Shown: positions 17,520 to 26,906 of the stretch, in pieces | Numbering within the stretch: position 1 is the stretch's first letter | Layout of the letters: each line of letters begins with the position of its first letter | Assembly (NCBI GenBank): GCA_016124585.1 | Contig: WGNL01000021.1 | Coordinates: 62,001 to 126,000, forward strand | Reading direction: 5' to 3' | DNA from: Bacteroidota bacterium | Lineage (GTDB): Bacteria; Bacteroidota; Bacteroidia; Chitinophagales; Saprospiraceae | DNA length: 64,000 nt | Translations under genes and position numbers: made by a program | The notes under the pieces: generated by a model | Seen by the model: only the letters and a program-made list of their open reading frames with translations | Told to the model about the DNA's origin: nothing | Database searches by the model: none

Positions 17520-18038
17520 TCATGTAAAAAACTTTCTCAAGTAATCTGCAAGCTCTTCTAATCCATTTTGGCCAAATTCGGGCACTTTGAATTTGAGGTG
17601 ACATTGTTCGTAGAAAGTTGCCCTTTCTGCGAGCTTTGCGTCAATAAATGCTTCGAAATTATCTTTAGTAAGTGGAGCAAGCAACGGTCTGTTTTCTTTT
17701 TCAGGAAAGAGCCGCTTAGCTAAAAGTGAAGCTGGCGCAAAAAAGTACACAGAGACACCATGCTCATTCATCCATGCCAAATTACCTAAAAAACAAGGGC
17801 ATCCGCCTCCAGTTGCCACCACCGAATGGTTTGGTAAAGCAAGGCTCTGCAAGCAGTCAGACTCGATTTGTCGAAAAGCATTTTCACCCAACTCTTTAAA
17901 AATAGATGAAATGGACTTTCCACTTTGGGATTCAATATATTCGTCAAGGTCAATGAATTGAAAGCCCAAGAGTGTTGCAAGGTTTCTACCCAGATAGCTT
18001 TTTCCAGCACCCATAAAGCCTGTAATGAAAATATGCAT
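17520..18038 (-). CDS. aroK: Shikimate kinase
   Basis: A 172-residue kinase that phosphorylates shikimate at the 3-hydroxyl in the aromatic amino acid pathway. The start is the ATG at 18036-18038 (MHIFITG), because the P-loop must lie within the first 15 residues; an upstream in-frame extension is not needed. Seen are Walker A GFMGAGKS (7-14), the shikimate-binding FIDLD with D30 and D32, R56 in NAFRQIE, the GGG motif (77-79) and the LID arginine in ENRPLL. It is monocistronic and divergent from the DUF1573 gene. Confidence 0.92.
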   Translation of the reverse strand: MHIFITGFMGAGKSYLGRNLATLLGFQFIDLDEYIESQSGKSISSIFKELGENAFRQIESDCLQSLALPNHSVVATGGGCPCFLGNLAWMNEHGVSVYFFAPASLLAKRLFPEKENRPLLAPLTKDNFEAFIDAKLAERATFYEQCHLKFKVPEFGQNGLEELADYLRKFFT

Positions 18039-18172
18039 GTTTGCTTGAATGAAAAGGAAACCATTCAATTGGATCCTTTGGGCAAAATTAAACTGGCTGA
18101 GCTAAGTTTGCGTTTTCAGTTGGTTGAATGAAAAGCTTAAGCTTACATTTGCCCACCTTATCTAAAACGGCT

Positions 18173-18670
18173 ATGAAAAAAATAATGAACAAAAACTTTA
18201 TGCTTGTGCCCGCAGCGTTGGCAATGGCCATATTTGGCTGCAAAAACGATGGCAGTACTGAAAAGAGTGTAGAGTCTATCCAGACTGAAGGTAAAATCAG
18301 TTCTATTATTAGAAGCCCAGTAAATGCTGACGGTACAGTGGACACTATCAATGTTGCCAAGATGGACTTCGAAGCCCCGATATTTGAATTTGGCGAAGTT
18401 GACGAGGGTGCCGTTATCAAGCATGAGTTCAAATTCACAAACACGGGGAAGGTGCCATTGGTCATTCAAAATGCACACTCCACCTGCGGCTGCACCATTC
18501 CTGACTGGCCCAAGGATTTGGTTGAGCCTGGCAAAACGGGGGTCATCAAAGTGGAATTTAACACAAAGGGCAAATCAGAATTTCAAGAAAAACCAGTCAT
18601 AATAACTGCCAATACCTATCCATCCATCTCACAAGTTTACGTGCGTGGAATAGTGCATAAAATTGACTAA
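18173..18670 (+). CDS. DUF1573 lipoprotein
   Basis: A 165-residue exported protein starting at the ATG of MKKIMNKNF. A hydrophobic signal ends at MAIFGC, a lipobox, so the mature N-terminus is probably a lipidated cysteine. The body is a DUF1573 immunoglobulin-like domain: FGEVDEGAVIKHEFKFTNTG, the invariant STCGCTIPDWP, VEPGKTGVIKVEFNT, and a final strand. DUF1573 proteins are common in Bacteroidota envelopes; no biochemical function is established to my knowledge. It precedes yajC by 98 bases on the same strand. Confidence 0.85.
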   Translation: MKKIMNKNFMLVPAALAMAIFGCKNDGSTEKSVESIQTEGKISSIIRSPVNADGTVDTINVAKMDFEAPIFEFGEVDEGAVIKHEFKFTNTGKVPLVIQNAHSTCGCTIPDWPKDLVEPGKTGVIKVEFNTKGKSEFQEKPVIITANTYPSISQVYVRGIVHKID

Positions 18671-18768
18671 AATAATAAATTTCATTCTCAAGAACTTACA
18701 AAAAGCAATCATAAGTGCTGGCCTTTGATACGGCTTACTTACAATACAAATAAAATCAACGGATAAAA

Positions 18769-19110
18769 ATGCAAACACTTATTTTTCTTCAGACGCCCGG
18801 CAATGCTGGCATGATTCAGATGTTATTTTTTGCGGCAATAATCTTGGTGTTTTGGATGTTCATCATTCGCCCTCAAGCTAAGCGGCAAAAAGAGCAAAAT
18901 GCCTTCGCTGGAGGCCTGGAAAAAGGCCAAGACGTTGTCACTGCCAGCGGCATGTTGGGACGAATCAACAAGATTGAAGGGGAAATCGTCACCTTGGAAA
19001 TTGGCCCAAAGACTTATATCCGCATGACTAAATCTGCCATTTCAAAAGACATTACTGAACAGGTTTACGGCAAAGACGGAAAAAAAGGTCCTATAGAATC
19101 AGCCGAATAA
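18769..19110 (+). CDS. yajC: Preprotein translocase subunit YajC
   Basis: A 113-residue single-pass membrane protein associated with the SecDF-YajC complex that assists Sec-dependent export. After a short N-terminus there is one helix (MLFFAAIILVFWMFII) immediately followed by RPQAKRQKEQ, the diagnostic YajC junction. A small beta domain follows with GQDVVTASGMLGRI and IVTLEIGPKTYIRM. The length is normal for the family. It is followed after 23 bases by the PAP2 gene. Confidence 0.92.
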   Translation: MQTLIFLQTPGNAGMIQMLFFAAIILVFWMFIIRPQAKRQKEQNAFAGGLEKGQDVVTASGMLGRINKIEGEIVTLEIGPKTYIRMTKSAISKDITEQVYGKDGKKGPIESAE

Positions 19111-19133
19111 TCTGCAACCACTAGAGGCTGAAG

Positions 19134-19709
19134 ATGACCGATTTGCTACATTTTGACGAAACCCTATTTCATTTGGTCAATTCTGGTTGCCACAACCAAT
19201 TTTTTGATTGGTTGATGCCACTGCTTAGGGACAAATACACCTGGGTTCCACTTTACATTTTTATTGGAAGCTTTTTACTCTTGAATTTTAGGCAAAAAGG
19301 ACTTTATATATGCCTAGCTATGGTGCTAACTATTGGCCTAGCTGACGGTGCCAGCAGCCATTTGCTAAAAAAAAATGTACAGCGGCTTCGTCCGTGCAAA
19401 GTTCTAGAGGCCAATAAAGAAATGCACTTGTTAGTACCTTGTGGGAGTGGTTTCAGTTTCCCGTCTTCCCATGCCGCCAACCATTTTGCACTGGCTACCT
19501 TCATGCTACTTATTTTGGGAAGAGTATTTCGTTGGATAAAAATACCTTTGGTACTTTGGGCCAGTTCTGTTTCGTTTGCCCAAGTTTACGTTGGGGTGCA
19601 TTACCCTCTTGATGTAATAGCCGGTGCCATGCTGGGGATTTTTGTAGGTTGGGGCGTTTACCTGCTGTTGATTCATCTGCCCATCGACTTGGAACTAGCA
19701 GTGCCATAA
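19134..19709 (+). CDS. PAP2 superfamily membrane phosphatase
   Basis: A 191-residue integral membrane phosphatase with about five helices. The three PAP2 signature blocks are present: KKNVQRLRP (KxxxxxxRP type), PSSHAANHF (catalytic histidine) and the SFAQVYVGVHYPLDVIAG block (SRxxxxxHxxxD type, with S replacing the usual SR pair). Family members dephosphorylate lipid phosphates, for example undecaprenyl diphosphate or phosphatidate. The genomic context with yajC and a metal transporter gives no stronger hint. It probably recycles undecaprenyl diphosphate. Confidence 0.85.
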   Translation: MTDLLHFDETLFHLVNSGCHNQFFDWLMPLLRDKYTWVPLYIFIGSFLLLNFRQKGLYICLAMVLTIGLADGASSHLLKKNVQRLRPCKVLEANKEMHLLVPCGSGFSFPSSHAANHFALATFMLLILGRVFRWIKIPLVLWASSVSFAQVYVGVHYPLDVIAGAMLGIFVGWGVYLLLIHLPIDLELAVP

Positions 19710-19725
19710 AATTACTTTTTAAAAG

Positions 19726-20463
19726 ATGCATATTTGGGAATACATCTTACTTTTTGGCAGCGTCTTCTTGGGTGGAAGTACTGGGTTTCTTTTTCCAAAG
19801 GAAAGGAAAGGATTACTCCAAATTGTATTGTCATTTAGTGGAGCTTATATTTTGGGTATTGCCGTACTGCACCTAATGCCTTGGGCTTTTAGTGGCGGTG
19901 ACAGCCAAGCCGGCTTGTTTGTTTTGTTAGGCTTTTTCGTCCAACTGCTATTGGAACAACTTTCTGCCGGTGTCGAGCATGGGCATATCCATGCGCCGCA
20001 CCACCTGTCCGCAGGGTTCGTTTTTTCCGTGATGTTCGGCCTTTGTGTCCACGCTTTCGTAGAGGGAATCCCACTGAGTTATTATGGTGAAATGCACGAG
20101 ATACAACATGGAGGCCATGCACATACTCAAAACCACTTACTGTATGGTATCATCTTGCACCATATTCCAGCAGCATTTGCCTTAGTTTTTCTTTTGATAA
20201 TCAGCAAGTTGCAACGAGTCTGGATATGGGGCTGTTTGTTTTTGTTTGCCGTGATGTCACCGATTGGCGCTTGGCTGGCTGGGATGTTTACTTTTTCGGA
20301 AGCCATCCAAGTGAAAATAATTGCTTTCGTTATTGGTTCCCTACTGCATATTTCCACTGTTATTTTGTTCGAAATGGACAGCTCCAGCCACCACTTTATC
20401 TCTTGGAAAAAATTGCTGGCCATTAGCGCTGGGTTAGGCATTGCCATCCTCACAATTTTATAG
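19726..20463 (+). CDS. ZIP family metal transporter
   Basis: A 245-residue membrane protein with about eight helices and a histidine-rich central part. The characteristic metal-site helices are HAFVEGIPL (TM4 type) and HHIPAAFAL (TM5 type). Extra histidines occur in EHGHIHAPHH and GGHAHTQNHL, as in ZIP variable loops. Such proteins move zinc or other divalent cations into the cytosol. It lies 16 bases after the PAP2 gene and is probably cotranscribed with it. Confidence 0.88.
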   Translation: MHIWEYILLFGSVFLGGSTGFLFPKERKGLLQIVLSFSGAYILGIAVLHLMPWAFSGGDSQAGLFVLLGFFVQLLLEQLSAGVEHGHIHAPHHLSAGFVFSVMFGLCVHAFVEGIPLSYYGEMHEIQHGGHAHTQNHLLYGIILHHIPAAFALVFLLIISKLQRVWIWGCLFLFAVMSPIGAWLAGMFTFSEAIQVKIIAFVIGSLLHISTVILFEMDSSSHHFISWKKLLAISAGLGIAILTIL

Positions 20464-20655
20464 CACAAAGCCATCAATGATTTACTAGAAATAATTTTGC
20501 CCTGTCGGCTGAGTTGCATTAAAAATCAACTTGGTTAACTATCTTCGTTTAGGAGATACGCATTAATTTACTGAAAGTAAGCGGTATTTGAAATTTGGCT
20601 AAATTGGCGTCAGTTTTCGATTGTGACCTTAACCATTGCGTTCAAACTATTTGGT

Positions 20656-23466
20656 ATGAAAAACTTTGTACGAAATTTAATTTTTTTATCTGCTTTTTGC
20701 TTTGGCATTCCTTCGTTTTCACAAACCGTGATTAAAGGTTCCGTTGTCGATGCATCATCCGGGGAGCCATTGATTGGCGCCAGTATCTTTTCACTTGAAA
20801 CCAGTGAGGGAACGATTACAGAATTTGATGGCAGTTTTGAACTGAAAATTAAAGGTGAGTTGCCTATCCAGTTGACATTCTCTTACACTGGGTATGAAGA
20901 ACAAGTTATCGAAGTTACCAGTGTTTCAAATAAATTGAACGTGAGGTTGGCAGAGTCTGCCATCATAACCACTACTGTCGAAGTGGTAGGCCAGCGAATC
21001 TCTGATAAACAAAAAGCATCCCCGCTTACCGTAGAATCGCTCGACTTATTGGGCATAAAACAAACTCCTTCCGATAATTTTTACGATGGCTTGGGTTCTC
21101 TCAAAGGCGTAGATTTAACTGCCGCCAGCCTTGGTTTCAAGGTCATCAACATGCGGGGCTTCAACAGTACCAGTCCAGTTCGTTCACTACAAATCATTGA
21201 CGGAGTGGACAACCAAGCCCCAGGACTTAATTTTTCCCTTGGCAATTTTTTGGGGTCATCTGAATTGGATGTGCTCAAAGTAGACCTGATTCAAGGAGCG
21301 AGTTCCGCCTATTACGGCCCAAGCGCCTTCAATGGTGTCATCAGCATGGAAACCAAAAACCCTTTTTTACACAAAGGCCTGTCAGCCATCGTGAAAGGTG
21401 GGGAACGCAACTTGCTCGAAACTGCCTTTAGGTGGGCTGATTCTTTTAAGAATAAAGAAGGCTATGACTGGATGGCTTACAAGCTCAACTTTTCCTACTT
21501 GCGTGCTGATGATTGGGTAGCAAACAACGATGATGCAGTTGACGGAACCAAGACTCCAAAAGGTAATCCAGGAGGGTGGGACCGAATCAACACCTATGGT
21601 GATGAATATTTTTCACTAAGTGATTTTTCAAACGATACCATTAACCTCCCTTCAAACAGAGCAGGTTTAGGGATTTTTCACCGAACAGGTTATCAAGAAA
21701 AAGACTTGGTAGATTATGGCACCAAAAACTTAAAGTCAAACCTAGCTTTTCATTTCAGGTTGAACCCATCTAAGTCTTTCGAATCCACAGAATTGATACT
21801 TTCCAGCAGTTTTGGCACTGGTACAACTGTTTACCAAGGTGACAACCGTTTCAGTTTGCGGGATATATTATTTTTCCAGAATCGGATTGAGGTGAAAAAA
21901 GCAGACAAGTTTTTCGTTCGAGCTTATGCAACCCATGAAAATGCTGGCAATTCTTACGACCCGTACTTTACCGCTCTTCGGTTGCAAGAATTGGCAAAAT
22001 CACAAGAGGACTGGTCAAAGGATTATACAGGTTTCTGGAAGTCGAAGATTTATCCAAAAATGAAAGCATTGGATTATCCAGTCCCTACTGTATCACCAAT
22101 GGGTCAGCTGGTATTCGATTATGATGCAGCTTATGATTGGCTGAATACCTATGCCGATTCTATCTATGCCTGGCACCAACTTGCCGCTGCCAAGGCAAAT
22201 ACTGCAAACGTACTAATCAATACGACCCAAGATTTTTTCGAGCCTGGTACTGACCGATTTCAAACGGCCTTTGACAGCATTACCAGCTTGAAGAACACCG
22301 AAGGTGGCACCCGTTTTTTTGACGAGTCTGCTTTGTATCATTTTCACGGTGAGTATGTGTTCACCCCAAGTTTTATAGATGAAATAAAAGTAGGCGCAAA
22401 TGGCCGTATCTATCGTCCATTCTCAGACGGCACCGTCTTCAAGGACTCAGCCAATATTCGAATTACCAACAAAGAAGTAGGTTTTTATACAGGTTTAAAG
22501 AAAAAATTTAGCCGTCAGTGGACGGTGTCTGCTACACTTCGAGCGGACAAAAATGAAAATTTTGACCTTTTGTTTACGCCAGCCGCTTCTCTGGTTTGGT
22601 CACCTGATTTATTCAATTATCTACGGATTTCCTTTTCAAGTGGTGTGCGCAACCCTACCCTCACTGACCAGTATCTCAACCTAAACGTTGGACGTGCTAC
22701 CCTCCTTGGCAACTTGGAAGGCTTCGACAGTTTAGTTACTGTAGAATCATTTTTGGATTATCTCGGGTCAGGTTTTTCGAAACCAGTAGTTTATTTCAAT
22801 GCACCTGCTGTCAAGCCAGAAAAGGTCAAAACATTTGAAGTTGGATATCGCACTACCTTGTTCGAAAAACTATATATCGACGCCGGTTACTATTATAATA
22901 TTTACAATGATTTCATTGGATATGTAATTGGTGTTGATACTGATTTCGACCCACTTGGGCCACCTTTAAACACCAAGGTTTACAGGGTAGCTTCTAACTC
23001 AACCAATGAAGTCACAACCCAAGGGATGTCCATTGGCGCCAATTTTTACTTCGCTAAATTCTACCAGATTTCCGGAAATTATTCCTGGAACAAACTAAAC
23101 AAATCCTTTCCTGACGACCCAATTATCCCAGCTTTTAACACACCTGAGCATAAATACAATATTGGTCTTTCTGGCCGTGACTTACCAGTAACCATCGGGC
23201 CCATTAGAACAAAAAACCTTGGTTTCAACATTAACTATAAATGGATACAGGGCTTTGTATTTGAAGGTTCACCGCAATTCACAGGAGGTATAAACGACTA
23301 TGCCTTACTAGATGCGCAGGTAAATGTTAGGGTTCCTAAAATAAATACAACCTTTAAAATTGGAGCTTCCAATTTATTAAACAATAAAGCTTTTCAAACT
23401 TATGGAGGACCAAGTATAGGCAGACTCGCCTATATTTCTTTGCTTTATGAGTGGAAAAAAGATTAA
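20656..23466 (+). CDS. TonB-dependent outer-membrane receptor
   Basis: A 936-residue receptor starting at the ATG of MKNFVRNLIFL; the signal peptide ends at PSFSQ. Residues ~22-105 form a CarboxypepD_reg-like domain (IKGSVVDASSGEPLIGASI). A plug follows, with VINMRGFNSTSPVRSLQIIDGVDN and GASSAYYGPSAFNGVISMETKNP, then a beta-barrel ending in a strand finishing YISLLYEWKKD. It imports a ligand across the outer membrane with TonB-ExbBD energy. No SusD gene is adjacent. The next gene on the same strand is a T9SS alpha/beta-hydrolase-like protein, 130 bases away, so the two may serve one substrate. Confidence 0.9.
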   Translation: MKNFVRNLIFLSAFCFGIPSFSQTVIKGSVVDASSGEPLIGASIFSLETSEGTITEFDGSFELKIKGELPIQLTFSYTGYEEQVIEVTSVSNKLNVRLAESAIITTTVEVVGQRISDKQKASPLTVESLDLLGIKQTPSDNFYDGLGSLKGVDLTAASLGFKVINMRGFNSTSPVRSLQIIDGVDNQAPGLNFSLGNFLGSSELDVLKVDLIQGASSAYYGPSAFNGVISMETKNPFLHKGLSAIVKGGERNLLETAFRWADSFKNKEGYDWMAYKLNFSYLRADDWVANNDDAVDGTKTPKGNPGGWDRINTYGDEYFSLSDFSNDTINLPSNRAGLGIFHRTGYQEKDLVDYGTKNLKSNLAFHFRLNPSKSFESTELILSSSFGTGTTVYQGDNRFSLRDILFFQNRIEVKKADKFFVRAYATHENAGNSYDPYFTALRLQELAKSQEDWSKDYTGFWKSKIYPKMKALDYPVPTVSPMGQLVFDYDAAYDWLNTYADSIYAWHQLAAAKANTANVLINTTQDFFEPGTDRFQTAFDSITSLKNTEGGTRFFDESALYHFHGEYVFTPSFIDEIKVGANGRIYRPFSDGTVFKDSANIRITNKEVGFYTGLKKKFSRQWTVSATLRADKNENFDLLFTPAASLVWSPDLFNYLRISFSSGVRNPTLTDQYLNLNVGRATLLGNLEGFDSLVTVESFLDYLGSGFSKPVVYFNAPAVKPEKVKTFEVGYRTTLFEKLYIDAGYYYNIYNDFIGYVIGVDTDFDPLGPPLNTKVYRVASNSTNEVTTQGMSIGANFYFAKFYQISGNYSWNKLNKSFPDDPIIPAFNTPEHKYNIGLSGRDLPVTIGPIRTKNLGFNINYKWIQGFVFEGSPQFTGGINDYALLDAQVNVRVPKINTTFKIGASNLLNNKAFQTYGGPSIGRLAYISLLYEWKKD

Positions 23467-23596
23467 AAAATTAAACTTTTCATTTTTATTATGAACTGCC
23501 GATCGATAATTAATTTATCAGTATTAATCTGTTAAACTAATCGGTCGTTTGATTTCATTTCCGCTTCAACCATTATTAAAATTTAAAATCAGCATT

Positions 23597-25111
23597 ATGA
23601 AAAAAATTTCACTTTTATTTATGTTCATGTTAGCAGTGGTGGTCATGAACGCCCAAGTCAGGTACATTGACGAGGTGTTCTCCAATGTGAAGTCAACACC
23701 TGACCTGACATACGGCGTAAATGCAACCATCCTCTACATTTCCCAAGCAGGCCAAGCTGTACCAGAAGCACTAAAACTTGATATTTACGAACCAGAAGGG
23801 GATACAGAAACTGACCGCCCGCTGGTAATCATGTTTCACACAGGCAATTTCGTACCACCTCAATTCAATGGTGGTTGCACAGGAACTCGCAAGGATGCCG
23901 ACTTGGTAGAAATGGCAAAACGCCTTGCCCGCATGGGTTATGTGGTGGCTTCTGCAGACTATCGTCTCGGCTGGGACCCTACAAACACAGACCAAACCAC
24001 AAGGGTTTACACTTTGATCAATGCTGCTTATCGTGGCGTTCAAGATGCAAACACAGCGGTTCGTTTCTTCCGTAAATCCGCAGCAACTGGGGGCAATCCT
24101 TACGGTATTGACCCAAGCAAGATAGCATTTTGGGGCAATGGCACAGGCGGCTACATTTCCTACGCAGCTTCTACAATCGATACAATTACAGATACCTATT
24201 TGCCAAAATTCGTAACGCCACAAGGGCCTATGGTTCTGGACTTTCTGAGCGGAAACGTAGCAGGTACTACTGTGGGAGTAAACCCTGGCATTCCGGGCCT
24301 TCCTTACCCTGCAGGTGATACACTCTGCTACCCTAATCACGTAGGCTATTCCAGCAAAGTTCAGTTTTCAGTTTCCGTAGGTGGGGCTTTGGGAGATACG
24401 GCTTGGATCACTCCGAACGATCCTCCAATGCTTGGGTTACAAGTAACTACCGACCCATTTGCACCTTATGGCGTTGGCGATGTTGTGGTTCCTCCACCTT
24501 TCAACCTAACAGTTGTAGAGGTGATGGGCAGTGGCAGTGCTATTCCAGCAGCAAACTTGGTGGGCATCCAAGGTCCAATCACCCATCCTTTCATTGACCC
24601 AGTTTCTGTTCATGCAGCAAGTGTGAATGGTGGGAATGCAGGACTTTATCCATTCTTTTCAACTGACCCAACTGAGGGTAGTCCTTGGAACTACGCAAGT
24701 TCGCTTGAGCCTTATGGTGTTTCAGGTTCTAACTGCGATACCAATTCGGTTGCCGCCAAAATCTTCATTGACACCATCATCCAGTACTTTGCACCTCGTG
24801 CTTGTCTTGCGCTTGATTTGGGCTGCAATCTCTCCGGGATATCTGGCACCAACGACCAGCTCGACGCAGCTCAAGTTGGCTTGAATATCGCACCAAACCC
24901 AGCAACGGAAGTGGTTCGTTTCAATACAAACAACGAATTCCCGATTGAAAACATTTATGTTTACGATCTTACTGGTAGATTGGTGAAGGCACATGTTGAT
25001 GTGAATAATTCACAATTTACCCTGCAACGCAACGCATTGGCCCCAGGTATCTATTTGGCCAAAGTCATGTTCAAAAACGGATTTGTTACGAAAAAAATCC
25101 AGTTCAATTGA
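23597..25111 (+). CDS. Secreted alpha/beta-hydrolase-like protein with T9SS type A sorting domain, nucleophile replaced
   Basis: A 504-residue protein starting at ATG 23597 with a signal peptide ending in VVMNAQ. The N-terminal two-thirds looks like a carboxylesterase/BD-FAE alpha/beta hydrolase: LKLDIYEPEG, RPLVIMFHTGNF (the oxyanion HGG segment reads HTGNF), MGYVVASADYRLGW and AYRGVQDANTAVRFFRK. The nucleophile elbow reads GNGTGG (180-185), so the serine of GxSxGG is glycine 182. The C-terminal ~75 residues are a T9SS type A domain: LNIAPNPATEVV, IYVYDLTGRLV, LAPGIYLAKV. It is likely exported to the cell surface as a non-catalytic or altered hydrolase. Confidence 0.75.
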   Translation: MKKISLLFMFMLAVVVMNAQVRYIDEVFSNVKSTPDLTYGVNATILYISQAGQAVPEALKLDIYEPEGDTETDRPLVIMFHTGNFVPPQFNGGCTGTRKDADLVEMAKRLARMGYVVASADYRLGWDPTNTDQTTRVYTLINAAYRGVQDANTAVRFFRKSAATGGNPYGIDPSKIAFWGNGTGGYISYAASTIDTITDTYLPKFVTPQGPMVLDFLSGNVAGTTVGVNPGIPGLPYPAGDTLCYPNHVGYSSKVQFSVSVGGALGDTAWITPNDPPMLGLQVTTDPFAPYGVGDVVVPPPFNLTVVEVMGSGSAIPAANLVGIQGPITHPFIDPVSVHAASVNGGNAGLYPFFSTDPTEGSPWNYASSLEPYGVSGSNCDTNSVAAKIFIDTIIQYFAPRACLALDLGCNLSGISGTNDQLDAAQVGLNIAPNPATEVVRFNTNNEFPIENIYVYDLTGRLVKAHVDVNNSQFTLQRNALAPGIYLAKVMFKNGFVTKKIQFN

Positions 25112-25128
25112 TGCATGAATCTTGAAAC

Positions 25129-25168
25129 AAAAAAAAGCGGTTGGGCATGTTCCCGACCGCTTTTTTTG
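25129..25168. terminator. Bidirectional rho-independent terminator
   Basis: A strong hairpin with arms AGCGGTTGGG and CCCGACCGCT, an A run on the left and a T run on the right. It sits between the convergent T9SS hydrolase and TlpA-like genes. Confidence 0.9.
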
Positions 25169-25187
25169 TTTCTGGCCTCAGTACTTT

Positions 25188-26687
25188 TCATTTCAAATAC
25201 TGGCTCAATTGGTCAAACAACAACTGCTCATGGCTCGGTTGTTTCGCATCCTTCACTGCCAATTTCCCTTTTTTGTCAAATATCAAATATGTGGGCAAGG
25301 CTAGGTTTTCACCATCACCAAAACGCTGGATGAGTTCGTCACGAAGTGCCACGTTCACCATCATGTGATAGCCTTTCAAATTTTTGTCTTTGATGACCTT
25401 TTGCCATTTTTCAGACCGAGATTCATCGTCAACAGAAACATACAGCAGCACAATATCCTTTCCTTTCACAAATTGGTCAACTGGTTCATGGTGGCCGAAT
25501 TCAAACATGCACGGTGTACACCAAGTGGCCCAAATATCCATGTAAACAACCTTGCCTTTGAATGGCGCCAGAAGTACCTGCAAACTATTTATTTCAGTAT
25601 CCAAACCAAGTAGATGGATATCCGGGCCAAGGTTTTGCGTGGATGAAGCCCCGCTGTTTTGAGCGGTCGAAATGAACGACTCTTCACCAAGCAGGGATTC
25701 CAACACAGGGTTATATCGGCTCTGTGGGAAATCATTTTTGAACTTATCTTTCAAATCTTTTAAAATGGGCTCAACCTGGCCATCCGTTGCGGCGGCAGCG
25801 TAAATACCCGCTGAGACGTATTCCTGCACATCCGGTTTTAAATACTTCCATATCAAACGGTCATATTCCAGAAACTGCTCGCCTTTCAGTGTGTCTGCAT
25901 CAGCAAATTCGCTTTCCTGCAAAAAATCCAAGCGATACTCCCGAATGTACTGCTCCACAAAAGTCAGGTACCATTCGCTTACCGCTGCTGGGAGGTTATC
26001 TAGACAATCCTGTGTGGTCATTTTTTTCCAGTAATTGCTCCAACCTGCATCAAAAACATAAGGGCTGTTTTTCCTCGCAGCCAGCCATTGCCGATAGGCA
26101 ACACTCCCAAAAATGCTGGAATAGTACATCTGAATATCATTCTCAACTGCATCTTTGAATGGCTTCGAAAAATCATTCTTGGCCGCCTTTTTCAACAGCT
26201 TTTTTTCTGCTTCTCTATAATCAGTAACTTCCAAGTAAGTTTCTTTTGGTGTTGCGCCTTTCTTGAAAAAAGGATTGGCCATTTGGAAAAGGTGCTTCCC
26301 AGTTGGAACGGTGATGCGCTGCAAGCTTTGCAAGAACTCATTTTGCGCTGCATTTGGCCCCGTAAAGCGAACTGAACTCTCCCATTTGTCCAAATCTGCG
26401 ACCATTGCATCATTCTCCGCATTGGGTTCCAAGAACACACGGATTTTATTGCCATTTATGTGCAAAATCAAAAAGCCGGGTAAGTTTTCATTGACCTTGA
26501 TTTCAAACTTGCCATTCTTGTCCACGAGTACTGGTTCGGCGGGTTGAGGTAGGTACTTTCCATCGAACGGTTTTTCCACCAACACAACTGCTGATTGGCC
26601 ATGCTTGAGTTGCCCGCTGAACATCGTCTGTCCAGTCATTGCCGTTGAAAACAAGCAAATCGCAAAAAACCAAATTTGTCTTTTCAT
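25188..26687 (-). CDS. TlpA-like thioredoxin-domain protein, exported
   Basis: A 499-residue protein with a signal peptide ending in TAMTGQ. Residues ~20-110 form a small beta domain of the type placed before TlpA in many Bacteroidota proteins. A helical middle follows. The C-terminal ~150 residues are a thioredoxin fold with YMDIWATWCTPCMFEF, a WCxxC redox pair, and the cis-proline segment LALPTYLIFD. It probably reduces or isomerises disulfides in the periplasm, or mediates cytochrome c maturation-like thiol chemistry. The gene is convergent with the preceding hydrolase and divergent from the flavoprotein gene. Confidence 0.85.
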   Translation of the reverse strand: MKRQIWFFAICLFSTAMTGQTMFSGQLKHGQSAVVLVEKPFDGKYLPQPAEPVLVDKNGKFEIKVNENLPGFLILHINGNKIRVFLEPNAENDAMVADLDKWESSVRFTGPNAAQNEFLQSLQRITVPTGKHLFQMANPFFKKGATPKETYLEVTDYREAEKKLLKKAAKNDFSKPFKDAVENDIQMYYSSIFGSVAYRQWLAARKNSPYVFDAGWSNYWKKMTTQDCLDNLPAAVSEWYLTFVEQYIREYRLDFLQESEFADADTLKGEQFLEYDRLIWKYLKPDVQEYVSAGIYAAAATDGQVEPILKDLKDKFKNDFPQSRYNPVLESLLGEESFISTAQNSGASSTQNLGPDIHLLGLDTEINSLQVLLAPFKGKVVYMDIWATWCTPCMFEFGHHEPVDQFVKGKDIVLLYVSVDDESRSEKWQKVIKDKNLKGYHMMVNVALRDELIQRFGDGENLALPTYLIFDKKGKLAVKDAKQPSHEQLLFDQLSQYLK

Positions 26688-26906
26688 GGTAAAATGAGTG
26701 CTTAAATCTTATCGAGTAGCTGGATTATTGCCAACGACACCTAAAACGATTGTTTTGATAAAAAGGATACGACAAGGGCAAGGTTGTTGAAAAACTTGTG
26801 TTGAGTCGATTTGAAAGTATTAAAACTTTATTTCTTCTTTTTAGGAGCCAAATTCAAACTTAATACGAGAACATCGCCATTTTTGGCCCTTTCAATACAT
26901 CAACCT

